From positions 310,001 to 374,000 of the forward strand of contig CAVTVK010000003.1 in the NCBI GenBank assembly GCA_963738135.1: a DNA stretch of 64,000 nucleotides, in the 5' to 3' direction. The stretch is from Bog-473 sp963738135 (GTDB lineage: Bacteria; Actinomycetota; Acidimicrobiia; Acidimicrobiales; RAAP-2). Shown here one piece after another: positions 45,379-54,353 of the stretch. Below the pieces are notes generated by a model. The model made no database searches. It saw only the letters and a program-made list of their open reading frames with translations, and was not told the origin of the DNA. The translations under genes and the position numbers were made by a program. Each line of letters begins with the position of its first letter. Position 1 is the stretch's first letter.

Positions 45379-46383
45379 TCAGGCCGTCCGGTCCCGCGGC
45401 AGCGAGTCGACCAGCACCGGCACCTCGGCCAGCGCACGCAGCCCGTCGTTGAGGTGGGTGCAGCAGTCCGTGTTGCGCAGGCGGTCCAGGACCTCCCGGC
45501 GCAGAGCGCGCAACGAGGTGCCCTCCATCCGGGTGGCGTGCGGTGCCGCCCCTGGGCACTCGGGGTAGGGCAGCACGCGGGGGATGGCGTCGACGGTGGT
45601 GAGCGTGCCGGCACCGGGGTCGGCGGTGCCGAGGATCTGGTATTCGTGCACGACCTCCTCCTCGCCGGCGGGATTCCAGCAGCTGTCGCGGAACATGGCG
45701 TCGATCCGGATGTCGCCGGCCTCCTCCCAGACGTCGATGCGGCGCGCCCGGCGCATGGCGATCGGGGGGTGCTCGCCGACGTCGTGCCAGCCCAGCGGGT
45801 CGGCCGGGTCGGCGAGGGGACCGGGTCGACCCGTGTTCGTGCTGACGCCCTTCAGCGTCCCGTCCGGCCTGAGCGCGCTTGACCCCTCCTGGAAGCCCGA
45901 GCAGATGCCCACCATGACCGGCGGGGAGGTGGCCATCCGCTCGTGGAAGCCGGGGATCTCGTCCACCCACAAGAAGAAGGCGAAACCGGAGATGAGGGTC
46001 GCCCCCGCGACGTCGTCCAGGAGCAGGTGCAGCGGGTTCCCGGCCTCCACGTCGGGTGGCAGGACCTCTGCGATGGACTTGCGGAGATTGCCTCCGGCGC
46101 GACAGCCGAGGAGACGCTCCAATCCCTCGAAACCGGGGTCGGACTCGATCTGCTGGATGTCGCGAGCGGGGCCCGTCACCACGGTGAGGTCGGTGGCGGC
46201 GATCACCTCGGGCTCGCCCGACAAGGGGGTGAGGAGGTCGCGGGCGCGGCCGTCCAGGTGCAACTCCGTGCCCAGCCCACCGGGCCAAGACATCAACATG
46301 CTGGAGGTCCGACGGATCGACCCCGGGCGCCGGGCCGGCGGTCGGGCGACGGGGTCGTTGGGGGCGGGGGCAAGCAAGCTCAC
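45379..46383 (-). CDS. DUF2889-family protein
   Basis: About 334 residues. The C-terminal signature EVLDRLRNTDCCTHLNDGLRALAEVP, with a conserved Cys-x-HLND motif, is that of DUF2889, a family common in actinobacterial and proteobacterial acyl-CoA or steroid catabolic clusters with no proven activity. The body has LHLDGRARDLLTPL and a repeated double-psi-like beta pattern. GTG at 46383 is chosen; a TTG at 46404 is also in frame. It is followed after 8 bp by the TetR gene, so the two may form one regulated unit. Confidence 0.75.
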   Translation of the reverse strand: MSLLAPAPNDPVARPPARRPGSIRRTSSMLMSWPGGLGTELHLDGRARDLLTPLSGEPEVIAATDLTVVTGPARDIQQIESDPGFEGLERLLGCRAGGNLRKSIAEVLPPDVEAGNPLHLLLDDVAGATLISGFAFFLWVDEIPGFHERMATSPPVMVGICSGFQEGSSALRPDGTLKGVSTNTGRPGPLADPADPLGWHDVGEHPPIAMRRARRIDVWEEAGDIRIDAMFRDSCWNPAGEEEVVHEYQILGTADPGAGTLTTVDAIPRVLPYPECPGAAPHATRMEGTSLRALRREVLDRLRNTDCCTHLNDGLRALAEVPVLVDSLPRDRTA

Positions 46384-46527
46384 GGGTGACAGCGCTCTTC
46401 GCAAATCATGTTTTCGATGCTAGCCAGGGGCTGGAATCGATGATCGCAACGAGGGGTCCTGCACAATCTTCGCCTCTTCTTACGCTCTCCTCGTATTCCT
46501 CAAATGATTCTGGACGAGAGTGCTGCG

Positions 46528-46725
46528 ATGAGGAAATTTCGGGGCAGGGCCATCGCGGCGGGAATCCTGTGCGCCATCGCCGCCACCGTGGCGGTCTGGA
46601 GTGGGCCACTGGCCTCAGCATCCGCCGACCTCCGTGCGGCGGGCGGCACGACGACCTCCCGTCCCGCCGGGTCCACGCACGTGGCGTCGGCCACACCCCA
46701 GGCGTCGCCGATAGTCACCAGGTAA
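46528..46725 (+). CDS. Possible small secreted protein (65 aa)
   Basis: ATG at 46528 opens MRKFRGRAIAAGILCAIAAT followed by a hydrophobic stretch and a small-residue cleavage site (ASASA-D), a good signal peptide. The mature part would be only about 30 residues rich in Thr, Ser and Ala. No domain is recognisable. It lies in a 480-bp gap (46405-46886) that is otherwise empty and comparatively AT-rich at its left side, where a promoter for it or for the divergent DUF2889 gene may lie. It could be a chance reading frame. Confidence 0.4.
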   Translation: MRKFRGRAIAAGILCAIAATVAVWSGPLASASADLRAAGGTTTSRPAGSTHVASATPQASPIVTR

Positions 46726-46886
46726 CGCACGCCCCGGAAGCCCCCGACCCGGAGAGGGGCTAGCAGGCCGCGACAGGACTCCTCCATCGGATCTTGGGTG
46801 ACGCCCCTCGGGAGGCCATACTGAGCGAACTCGGCGACTCCCGCTGGGACGATCGCTGACCTGCGAGAGAGAAAGGGTGTGGCCAG

Positions 46887-47691
46887 ATGACGGATGCTGC
46901 GACAGAGACGCCGGCCGAGCCGGTCCTCGTCACCGAACGGCGGGGAGCCGTGCAGGTGCTCCGACTCAACCGGCCCGAGGCGCGCAACGCCTTGAACCCC
47001 GAGCTCCTGAACGCCATCGGTGTCGCCATGCTCGAGGCCGAGAAGGATCCCGACGTGCGGGCGGTGGTGCTCATCGGGACGGGGGACCGGGCCTTCTGCT
47101 CCGGCATGGACCTGCGTGGTTTCGCAGAAGGAGGCGCGGGCGGGATCGGCGGGAACCCCGACGCCATGCGCGGTTTCGCCCGCTTCACCAGCGGCGAGAT
47201 CGGGGTCCCTATCGTCGGTGCGGCGAATGCCACGGCCGTGGCCGGCGGATTCGAGCTGTTACTGGGATGCGACGTCGTGGTGGCCTCGGAGGCGGCGTCC
47301 TTCGGCGTGCCCGAGGTCAAGCGCGGTCTCTTTGCCGCAGGCGGCGGGGTGTTCATCAGCACGCGCATCCCCCTGGCGGTGGCGCTCGAGCTCACGTTGA
47401 CGGGCGACCTCATCGACGCCCCCCGAGCGTTGTCGCTGGGCCTGATCAACCAGGTGGTCCCACCCACGCAGGTCCTCGACGCAGGCGGTGGCGTTCGCCG
47501 AGCGCATCGCGCGCAACGGCCCCCTCGCGCTGCGAGCGACGAAGCAGATGGTGCGCACGGCATCGACCGACCTCGAACGGGCCAAGGTGCTGGCGGCAGA
47601 GTGGCATCCCACGGTGTTCAACAGCGATGACGCCAAGGAAGGCGCCACGGCATTCATGGAGAAGCGCGACCCGGTGTGGACGGGCCACTGA
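46887..47691 (+). CDS. Enoyl-CoA hydratase/isomerase (crotonase), one frameshift
   Basis: About 268 residues. QVLRLNRPEARNALNPELLN, the oxyanion loop GDRAFCSGMDLRGFAEGG, ANATAVAGGFELLLGCD and PEVKRGLFAAGGGVF are standard crotonase landmarks; the first position of a hydratase Glu pair is replaced, so isomerase or other chemistry is possible. One extra G near 47483 breaks the frame; the end AFAERIARNGPLALRATKQM continues in the second frame to 47691. ATG at 46887 has AGAGAAAGGG upstream. Only 15 bp separate its end from the convergent permease gene. Confidence 0.88.
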
Positions 47692-47706
47692 GCGTCGAAA
47701 GACCCG

Positions 47707-49666
47707 TCAGGTCTTCGGCTCGGACTCCGGCCCGGGTCCGACGTCCGCCCCGACGTCGGTCCCCCGCCCCGGTCGAGCGTCGGGGTGGCTGCCCGGCAGC
47801 GCGTCGGGCAGCTCCAACGGAACGGTGACCCGGGCCACCACGACGTCGTCCCGGTTTCGCAGCGCGGCCGACAGGACCAGGTCGATCTGGTTGTGGAGGA
47901 TCCGGTAGCGCAGCTTGCTGGGCCGCACGACCGGGATCAGTACCACGAGCTGATCGTCGGGGTGTTCTTCCCGCAGCTCGTCGATGAAGGCGACGATGGG
48001 CTGGGTCACGGAGGCGTACTCGGTGTGCAGCACCTTGAGCGGTATGCCGCAGTTCCACCGTTCCCAACCGTCGAAGAAGTGCTCGGCGTACGCGGCACCT
48101 TCGTCGCCCCCTTCGAGGACGACGGTCACGGCGATCACCTCCTGCCCGAGCGACTCGGCCTCGCTCAACGCGTGCTCCGTCAGCCGCGAGATCCGGTTGA
48201 CCGGCACGACCACGATCGTGTGCTTCGGTGCGGGCCGACCCGGATCCTCGTCGAAGCGGAGCTCCTTGGCGGCGCGCTCGTAGTAGGCGTGGATGCGCAG
48301 GAACAGGAGGATGAAGGCGGGGATGGCGATGACGACCACCCAGGCACCCTCCGTGAACTTGGAGACCAGGAACACGATCGTCGCGATCGCCGTGATGATG
48401 GCGCCGAAGCCGTTGATGGTGGCGCGACGACGCCAACGGGCGGGGCGCTCGCGCCACCAGTGCACGACCAGACCGGCCTGCGACAGCGTGAACCCGATGA
48501 AGACGCCGATGGCGAACAGGGGAATCAGGTCGTTGGTGTTGCCGCGGACCGCAATGAGCAGCGCGCCCGCCATCAATCGTCAAGACGAAGATCCCGTTGC
48601 CGAACGTCTGCCGGTCGCCGCGGATGGTGAACAGGTGCGGCAGATAGTTGTCCCGGGCCACCAGGCTGGCCAGGACGGGGAGGCCACCGAACGACGTGTT
48701 CGCCGCCAGGGCCAGCACCACGGTGATCGTGATCGAGATGATGTAGTACGCCCAGCCCCGACCGACGGACATCGCCATGATCTGGCTGAGCACCGTCTGG
48801 CCGCTGCGGGGCCCGATCTCCCAGCGCTTGGCCAGGACCGCCAGCCCGAGCAGCATGAGGCCGAGGATGACACCGAGCAGCACTTCGGTCCGCTTGGCCC
48901 GGATGGTGCGGGGCTCGCGGAACAGCGGCACGCCGTTGGCGATGGCCTCCACCCCGGTCAACGCGCTGCAGCCGGCCGAGAAGGCCTTCAGAACGAGGAG
49001 GAACGTCACCGCCTTCAGCCCCGTCGTCGGCAGCTGCGACTGGCCGAGCTGCGTCTCGTTCAGCCCGAGCGGGTGGATGAGGCCGATGGCGATGATGGCC
49101 AGCAGGCCCACGATGAAGAGCAGCGTCGGCAGGAGGAAGGCCCGAGCAGTCTCGCCGAGGCCGCGCAGGTTCAACACCATGATGAAGAGCAGGATCCCGA
49201 GGCAGAGGGGAACGGTGGCCCCGGCCAGGCTCGGGAAGGCGGACTGCAACGACGCGACGCCGGCCGCAATGGAGACGGCCACGGTCAGCGTGTAGTCGAC
49301 GACCAACGACGCCGCGGCGACGAGGCTCACGTGCCCCCCGAAGTTGGCCCGCGAGACTGCGTAGGCCCCGCCGCCCATCGGGTAGGCGTCGATGACCTGT
49401 CGGTACGAGAACACCAAGATGGCCAGCAGCCCGACGATGGCGATCGTGATCGGCAGGACGAGGTGCAGTGCGCCGGCGCCCGCGACGGCCAGCACGAGAA
49501 TGATGGCTTCGGGGCCGTAGGCCACCGACGTGAGGGCATCGAGCGACAGGGCCGACAAGCCCTGGACCGGCGTGATGCGGTCCTTGCTCGCGTTCAGCGC
49601 CGACTTGGGTTGGCCGATCAGGACGTTCCACAAGCCGGTGGCCCGGCCGCCTCGGGCATCAGCCAT
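47707..49666 (-). CDS. APC-superfamily amino-acid/cation permease with C-terminal cytosolic domain, one frameshift
   Basis: About 652 residues. Twelve TM segments starting with ITPVQGLSALSLDALTSVAY (TM1) and YPMGGGAYAVSRANFGGHVS (conserved TM3 loop). The C-terminal 200 residues are soluble and UspA-like (HTIVVVPVNRISRLTEHALS, VIAVTVVLEGGDEGA). A slip near 48580, at FVLTI, moves the last TM segments and the cytosolic domain to another frame (MMAGALLIAVRGNTNDLIPL). The combined protein matches the full-length family with universal-stress-type tail, often potassium or amino-acid transporters. ATG at 49666. The substrate cannot be named. Confidence 0.87.
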
Positions 49667-49778
49667 AGGCGCACTCTAGGAGGCGGAGGCCGCCGCATCG
49701 GGTACGCCGGACCGCTCCCGGCGGACCGCACCCCGGTGCCTAGGATCAGGCGATCACCGAGCAGGGAGGCACGCCGAC

Positions 49779-50258
49779 GTGGAGATCTGGGAGCTCACGG
49801 CCCGCGAGGCGTGCCGCGACACGCTGGCGCAGTACACGCACAGCGGAGACCGCTACCTGTTGGAGGACTTCGCAGGAGCGTTCTGTGCGGACGGCGTCCT
49901 CGAGATACGCGGTGCCGAACCACTCCAGGGAAGGGACGCCATCATGGCGCGCTTCGGTGGTGCGCCCGCGGCCACGCAGGCACAGGCGACGGCGGCGGAA
50001 CAGCGGGGCGCCGGCGGCCCACGTCGCATCGTGCGGCACAACGTCACGAACATCAGGTTCGAGTCGCTGCAGCCCGACGAGGCCGTCGTGGCCAGCTACT
50101 TCACGGTGATCACCCACATCGGGCTCGACCACATGGGCCGGTACCGCGACCGGTTCGTGCCCGTGGGCGAACGTTGGCTCATCGCCCACCGCTTCGTGTC
50201 GACCGACTGGCGGGCGCCCGACTCCATCTTCGGGGGATCCGCGTCGACCGCGAGCTAG
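49779..50258 (+). CDS. SnoaL/NTF2-like protein
   Basis: 159 residues with the cone-shaped NTF2-like pattern: an initial helix ACRDTLAQYTHSGDRYLLED, then FAGAFCADGVLEIRGAEPLQ GRDAIMARF (written in two parts), VRHNVTNIRFESL and WLIAHRFVSTDW. SnoaL-like proteins act as isomerases, cyclases or dehydratases on aromatic and steroid rings. A Gly/Ala/Gln-rich loop (APAATQAQATAAEQRGAGGP) is longer than usual. GTG at 49779. Its 3' end overlaps by 4 bp with the convergent acyl-CoA dehydrogenase gene. Confidence 0.8.
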   Translation: MEIWELTAREACRDTLAQYTHSGDRYLLEDFAGAFCADGVLEIRGAEPLQGRDAIMARFGGAPAATQAQATAAEQRGAGGPRRIVRHNVTNIRFESLQPDEAVVASYFTVITHIGLDHMGRYRDRFVPVGERWLIAHRFVSTDWRAPDSIFGGSASTAS

Positions 50259-52411
50259 TTGATGAGCGGGTCCCGCGGCAGCCCGAGGATGCGCTCGCCG
50301 ATCTGGTTGCGCTTGATCTCCGAGGTCCCGCCGGCGATGGACAGGGCCCGGTGCCCCATCACCATCCGAGCTGCCATGGCGCCCGGGCCCTCCGTGTAGG
50401 CCACGTCGGGCCCAGCCAGCGCGGCCGACATGGCGGCGGCCTGGTGACCGATCTCCGTCAAGACCAGCTTGGTGACGTTGCCCTCGGGTCCCGGCCCGCT
50501 CCCGATGAGTGCCCGGTGGGCGCTGCGCAGGTTCATCACCGCCATCGCCTCGCTCCAGGCGATGAAGCGACCCACCCGGCCGGCGCCGCCCGCCAACCGT
50601 TCCGGATGCGCATCCAGCGGCGGAATCAGCATGTGCCCCGGCAGGGAACCCCCGCCCTGCCCTCCACCGATGGAGACGCTCTCGTTGCCGAGAGTCGCCC
50701 GGGCCACGGTCCAGCCACCGTTCACCGGGCCGACCACGTCGTCGTCGGGCACGAAGACGTCATTGAAGAAGACCTCGTTGAACTCCGACTGGCCGCTGAT
50801 CATCCGCAACGGGCGCACCTCCACGCCCTCTGCGTGCATGTCGATGACCATGGTCGTGATGCCCTGGTGCTTGGGCGCATCGGGGTCGGTGCGGATCGTC
50901 GCCAGCCCGTAGCCGGAGTAGTGCGCGCCGCTGGTCCAGACCTTCTGCCCGTTGACGAGCCAGCCACCGTCGACCCTGGTCCCCCGCGTCTTGACCGCGG
51001 CAGCGTCGCTGCCGGCGTCGGGCTCGCTGAAGAGCTGGCACCAGACGACTTCCTGGCGCAGCGCCGGCAGGACCCAGCGGAGGATCTGGTCCTCGGTCGC
51101 GTACTGCACCAGCGTCAGGATCACCCAGCTCGTGATGCCGTACTGGGGGCGGGACACGCCGGCCGCCACGAACTCCTGCTCGATGACGAGCTGCTCCACG
51201 GCCCCGGCGTCCCGGCCCCACGGTCGAGGCCAGTGCGGCATGACGTACCCGGTCTCGATCATGGCCTCACGCTGCCCGGCGGCATCGAGCCCCTTGACCC
51301 GTGAGGCGAACGCCCGCACCTCGTCGCGCATCGGCTCGGCCTCGGGCGGCAGGTCGATGGTCCGCACGCGCCGCGCCCCCGCACGCACCAGGTCGGTCAC
51401 CGCACGCGCCGCCGCCTGCCCGTCCACGACGGCCTCGAGCGCCGCCGCCCGCCGCAGGTAGAGATGTGCATCGTGCTCCCAGGTGAAGCCGATGCCACCG
51501 TGCACCTGGATGTTGAGGTTGGCGCACTCGTCCGCCGCCTCCAACGCCAGTGCCGCCGCCATCGCCGCGGTCAGCGACAGCTGGTCGCCACCCTCCTCGG
51601 CGGCGCGGGCGCCGTCCCACACCGTCACGGTGGCCAGCTCGGCGAACACGAACATGTTGGCGCAGTGGTGCTTGACCGCTTCGAAGGTGGCGATGGGTCG
51701 GCCGAACTGCACGCGCACCTTGGCGTAGGCGGCGGCCTGCTCGGTGCATTCGGTGGCGATGCCGGTCGCCTCGGCGGCAACGATCAGGCGGGCCAGGTCG
51801 ACCAGCGTCCTCCTCCCACCGACGATGACGTCGGCGGGTGCACCGTCGAGCGTCACCCGGGCCGAGCGCCGCGTGGGGTCGATGTTGGCCGGCACGTCGA
51901 CGGTCACGCCGGGACCGGACGCCACCACCACGATGGCGTCGTCGCCCGCGGGCAACACGAGGATCTGGGCGAGGCCGCCGCCCAGGACCGCCGGCACCGT
52001 CCCGGCGGCCCGACCGTCGCGCACCGTGATGTCGGCGTTGAGCGCGACCCCGCCCAAGACGGATCCGTCGGCCAGACCCGGCAACAGCCGCGCCGCCAAC
52101 TCGTCCGAGCCGGCGGCGTCAATGACGGCGCTGGCGATCACGGTCGGGACGAAGGGTCCCGGTGTCATGGCCCGCCCCAGCTCCTCGACCACCACCACGA
52201 GCTCGGGGAGGCCGAAGCCTGAGCCGCCACGGTCCTCGGGAAGGTGCAGGCCGAGCCAGCCCAGATCGGCGATGTCACCCCAGAAGGAGGGCAGGGACTC
52301 GGTCTCCGCTTCCAACAGGCTCCGGGCGGACCCGAGGGAATCGTGCTTGGCCAGGAAGTCCGAAGCGGTCTGGCCTAGGGCACGGTGGTCTTCGGTGATG
52401 GCGATCGGCAT
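50255..52411 (-). CDS. Double-length acyl-CoA dehydrogenase (two ACAD units fused)
   Basis: 718 residues, about twice the normal 380. Unit 1 (1-350): DLGWLGLHLPEDRGGSGFGL, VRVQFGRPIATFEAVKHHCA and NIQVHGGIGFTWEHDAHLYL. Unit 2 (360-718): QYGITSWVILTLVQYATEDQ, WCQLFSEPDAGSDAAAVKTR, GTRVDGGWLVNGQKVWTSGA, and the C-terminal SIAGGTSEIKRNQIGERILG. Unit 2 keeps the FAD- and substrate-binding motifs; unit 1 has a shortened middle domain. Related enzymes act as alpha2beta2 heterodimers on bulky steroid-type acyl-CoAs in mycobacteria, so a single-chain version of such a heterodimer is a reasonable inference. Confidence 0.87.
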   Translation of the reverse strand: MPIAITEDHRALGQTASDFLAKHDSLGSARSLLEAETESLPSFWGDIADLGWLGLHLPEDRGGSGFGLPELVVVVEELGRAMTPGPFVPTVIASAVIDAAGSDELAARLLPGLADGSVLGGVALNADITVRDGRAAGTVPAVLGGGLAQILVLPAGDDAIVVVASGPGVTVDVPANIDPTRRSARVTLDGAPADVIVGGRRTLVDLARLIVAAEATGIATECTEQAAAYAKVRVQFGRPIATFEAVKHHCANMFVFAELATVTVWDGARAAEEGGDQLSLTAAMAAALALEAADECANLNIQVHGGIGFTWEHDAHLYLRRAAALEAVVDGQAAARAVTDLVRAGARRVRTIDLPPEAEPMRDEVRAFASRVKGLDAAGQREAMIETGYVMPHWPRPWGRDAGAVEQLVIEQEFVAAGVSRPQYGITSWVILTLVQYATEDQILRWVLPALRQEVVWCQLFSEPDAGSDAAAVKTRGTRVDGGWLVNGQKVWTSGAHYSGYGLATIRTDPDAPKHQGITTMVIDMHAEGVEVRPLRMISGQSEFNEVFFNDVFVPDDDVVGPVNGGWTVARATLGNESVSIGGGQGGGSLPGHMLIPPLDAHPERLAGGAGRVGRFIAWSEAMAVMNLRSAHRALIGSGPGPEGNVTKLVLTEIGHQAAAMSAALAGPDVAYTEGPGAMAARMVMGHRALSIAGGTSEIKRNQIGERILGLPRDPLIN

Positions 52412-52502
52412 GGCGAAAGAGCGTTCCTCTATTGGCGGTCTGGGTCAGGCAACCCTGCCACCGGGGGGCGGGGTGACGCCAAAGCCTCCGGACTCATCCC
52501 GG

Positions 52503-52550
52503 GACTCAGGCCCTGACTCAGGCCCAGACTCAGGCCCTGAATCAGGCCCC
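52503..52550. repeat. Four tandem copies of a 12-bp unit at the end of the thioesterase gene
   Basis: GACTCAGGCCCT at 52503, 52515, 52527 and 52539, with one or two base changes per copy. The run overlaps the last codons and stop (52542-52544) of the leftward TesB gene. In an adjacent frame it would encode an Asp-Ser-Gly-Pro/Glu-Ser-Gly-Pro repeat, so a frame slip could add a tail to the enzyme. Otherwise it is a slippage tract in a 130-bp gap with no gene. Confidence 0.9.
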
Positions 52551-53435
52551 GGCGGGATGTTGCCCCTGTGCGCTCCGGCGCGCCACTTCCTGGGCGTCGA
52601 CTTGTCCCGTCGGATCGTCGTCCGACCGGAAGGCCGTGGGCAGCATGTCGGCCGCCGAGCCCGGCAGCAGGAGCTGCTCCTGGTAGATGGTCGCACCGAG
52701 TGCGCCCTCGCGGTCGCGCAGCGAGCCGTCGTAACAGCCCCGGGCGCTGCGCGCCTTGACCGGTCGCAGGTCGACGAGGACCCACTCGTCGGCCCGGATG
52801 TCCTCCTGGAACCACACGGAGTGGTCGATGGAGGGACCGCCGCGTCCGACGAGCGCACGGTCCTGTTGGCCGAAGCCGGTGCCGAGGTCGGAAAGGTAGG
52901 TCAGCCCGGCCCGGTGCAGCAGGGGATCGTCACCGAGCGAGACGGCGGAGCGCACCCACAGGCAGTCGGTGAAGACGCCCTTGAGGAAATCGGTCGGCGT
53001 CACGGGGCGCACGTCGAGCATCGGGTTCCATCCACCGAGCGCCGTGTCCTCCGGCGCAGGCACGACGCGACGGGGCGCGTCGTCGAAGCGGGTGGCCTCG
53101 CTCTCGCTGTGGAAGGACGTGATCATGGAGAAGATGACGTCGCCCTCCTGCACGGCGACGACATGGCGGGCGGAGAACGACCGCCCGTCCCGGTCGCGGT
53201 CGACCTCCAGGATCACCGGGATGTCGCTGCGTCCCGCCCGGAGGAAGTAGCCGTGGAACGAGTGCGGCAGGCGCCCCGGCTCGACCGTGGCTGCGGCGGC
53301 CAGGAGGCACTGCGCCGCCACCTGCCCGCCGAAGAGCGTGCGCCGGGGGCCGTAGTTGGCATTGCGGCCGCGGAAGAGGTCCTTGTCGACCCGCTCCAGG
53401 GTGAGGAGCGAACGCAGGTCGTCGGCGAGGTCCAT
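52542..53435 (-). CDS. tesB: Acyl-CoA thioesterase II (TesB family)
   Basis: 297 residues with two hotdog domains. Domain 1: RTLFGGQVAAQCLLAAAATV and HSFHGYFLRAGRSDIPVILE, the TesB landmark, then RDGRSFSARHVVAVQEGDVI. Domain 2: IDHSVWFQEDIRADEWVLVD, and RGCYDGSLRDREGALGATIY with the catalytic Asp/Thr/Gln surroundings. It hydrolyses acyl-CoA to free acid and CoA. ATG at 53435 (MDLADDL) is taken rather than the TTG two codons earlier. It diverges from another hotdog-like gene 62 bp away. Confidence 0.93.
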   Translation of the reverse strand: MDLADDLRSLLTLERVDKDLFRGRNANYGPRRTLFGGQVAAQCLLAAAATVEPGRLPHSFHGYFLRAGRSDIPVILEVDRDRDGRSFSARHVVAVQEGDVIFSMITSFHSESEATRFDDAPRRVVPAPEDTALGGWNPMLDVRPVTPTDFLKGVFTDCLWVRSAVSLGDDPLLHRAGLTYLSDLGTGFGQQDRALVGRGGPSIDHSVWFQEDIRADEWVLVDLRPVKARSARGCYDGSLRDREGALGATIYQEQLLLPGSAADMLPTAFRSDDDPTGQVDAQEVARRSAQGQHPAGA

Positions 53436-53497
53436 ACCCAAGGTTGTGCAGGGTGGCGCCCCCGGGGCAAGTGACCCGTCGGCTAGACAGGCGAGCG

Positions 53498-54349
53498 ATG
53501 CCCAGGGACATCAGGGAGTTGAGCGACGACCCGGAGGCGTACGCCGCCGAGCTGCGCCGGCGCTGGGGCGGACTGCTGAGTTACCGCTACATCGGCCGGA
53601 GCTGGTCGTCGATGGACCAGGGTCCCGCCGACAACACGGTCACGCTCCGGCGAGACATGCGCAGCCCCACCGGCGCCATCCTGTTGGCGGTGCTCGGCAT
53701 CGCCGCACCGGAGGGGGGCGGCAGGAGCGATCTGGAGGCCGTGCCCAACCCCGTGATCCATTCCTGCCAGGTACTCGACCCCGGCCGCGACGTGCGGCGC
53801 ATGGAGGTCGTGTCCGAGGTCCTCAAGCAGGGACGGCAGATGGGGTACAGCCGTTCACGCATCGTCGACGCCGACAATCCCACCCGCGTCCTCGCGCTCA
53901 CCCAGGGCCAGGGCGTCAGCCTCGGCACGCCACCGGAGGGGCTCGAGAAGATGCCGGTCGAGCCGATCCTCGTCGAGGACGGCCCGGACCTTCCGCCCCT
54001 CTGGCAGGTGTTCGGGGCCGCACGTCGCCCCGACGGCCACTGGGCGCTCCCGGTGTTGTCCTCGGAGGTCGCCTCGCCCGATGCCGCCTTGCACCTCGGG
54101 CCCCAGTTCGTCCTCCTCGAGACCGCGGCGAACGCACTGGCAGCCGAGGCCGCCGGCAGCGTGCGCGTGGAGGCAGTCTCCTCACATGTGATGTTCCTCG
54201 CCCGGGGGAAGGTGGGCCCGTTCCGTGCCGAGGCCGAGCAGAACGCGGGGTCCGGCGGCGTGACAGCGGTGCGGATCATCCTCCACGACGAGGGCGAGGA
54301 CGATCGCGCCGTGACGGCGGCCTCGTACCAGTTCCGGGTCGCGGGCTAA
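53498..54349 (+). CDS. Hotdog-fold thioesterase-like protein
   Basis: 283 residues. The order resembles a double hotdog: a polar start (DIRELSDDPEAYAAELRRRW), first hotdog with LRRDMRSPTGAILLAVLGIA and a central helix VPNPVIHSCQVLDPGRDVRR, MEVVSEVLKQGRQMGYSRSR, then second hotdog SPDAALHLGPQFVLLETAAN, VEAVSSHVMFLARGKVGPFR. I recognise the fold but not the substrate; PaaI-like acyl-CoA thioesterases are the closest type I can name. ATG at 53498 is chosen over a GTG further upstream. It converges with the hydrolase gene 4 bp away. Confidence 0.68.
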   Translation: MPRDIRELSDDPEAYAAELRRRWGGLLSYRYIGRSWSSMDQGPADNTVTLRRDMRSPTGAILLAVLGIAAPEGGGRSDLEAVPNPVIHSCQVLDPGRDVRRMEVVSEVLKQGRQMGYSRSRIVDADNPTRVLALTQGQGVSLGTPPEGLEKMPVEPILVEDGPDLPPLWQVFGAARRPDGHWALPVLSSEVASPDAALHLGPQFVLLETAANALAAEAAGSVRVEAVSSHVMFLARGKVGPFRAEAEQNAGSGGVTAVRIILHDEGEDDRAVTAASYQFRVAG

Positions 54350-54353
54350 CGCG

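Noticed and set aside
48293..51304. Rightward open frame of about 1000 codons antisense to the permease and acyl-CoA dehydrogenase genes
   Set aside because: Composition is the Arg/Gly/His/Pro-rich pattern of GC-rich antisense frames, no domain is visible, and the opposite strand encodes clear enzymes.
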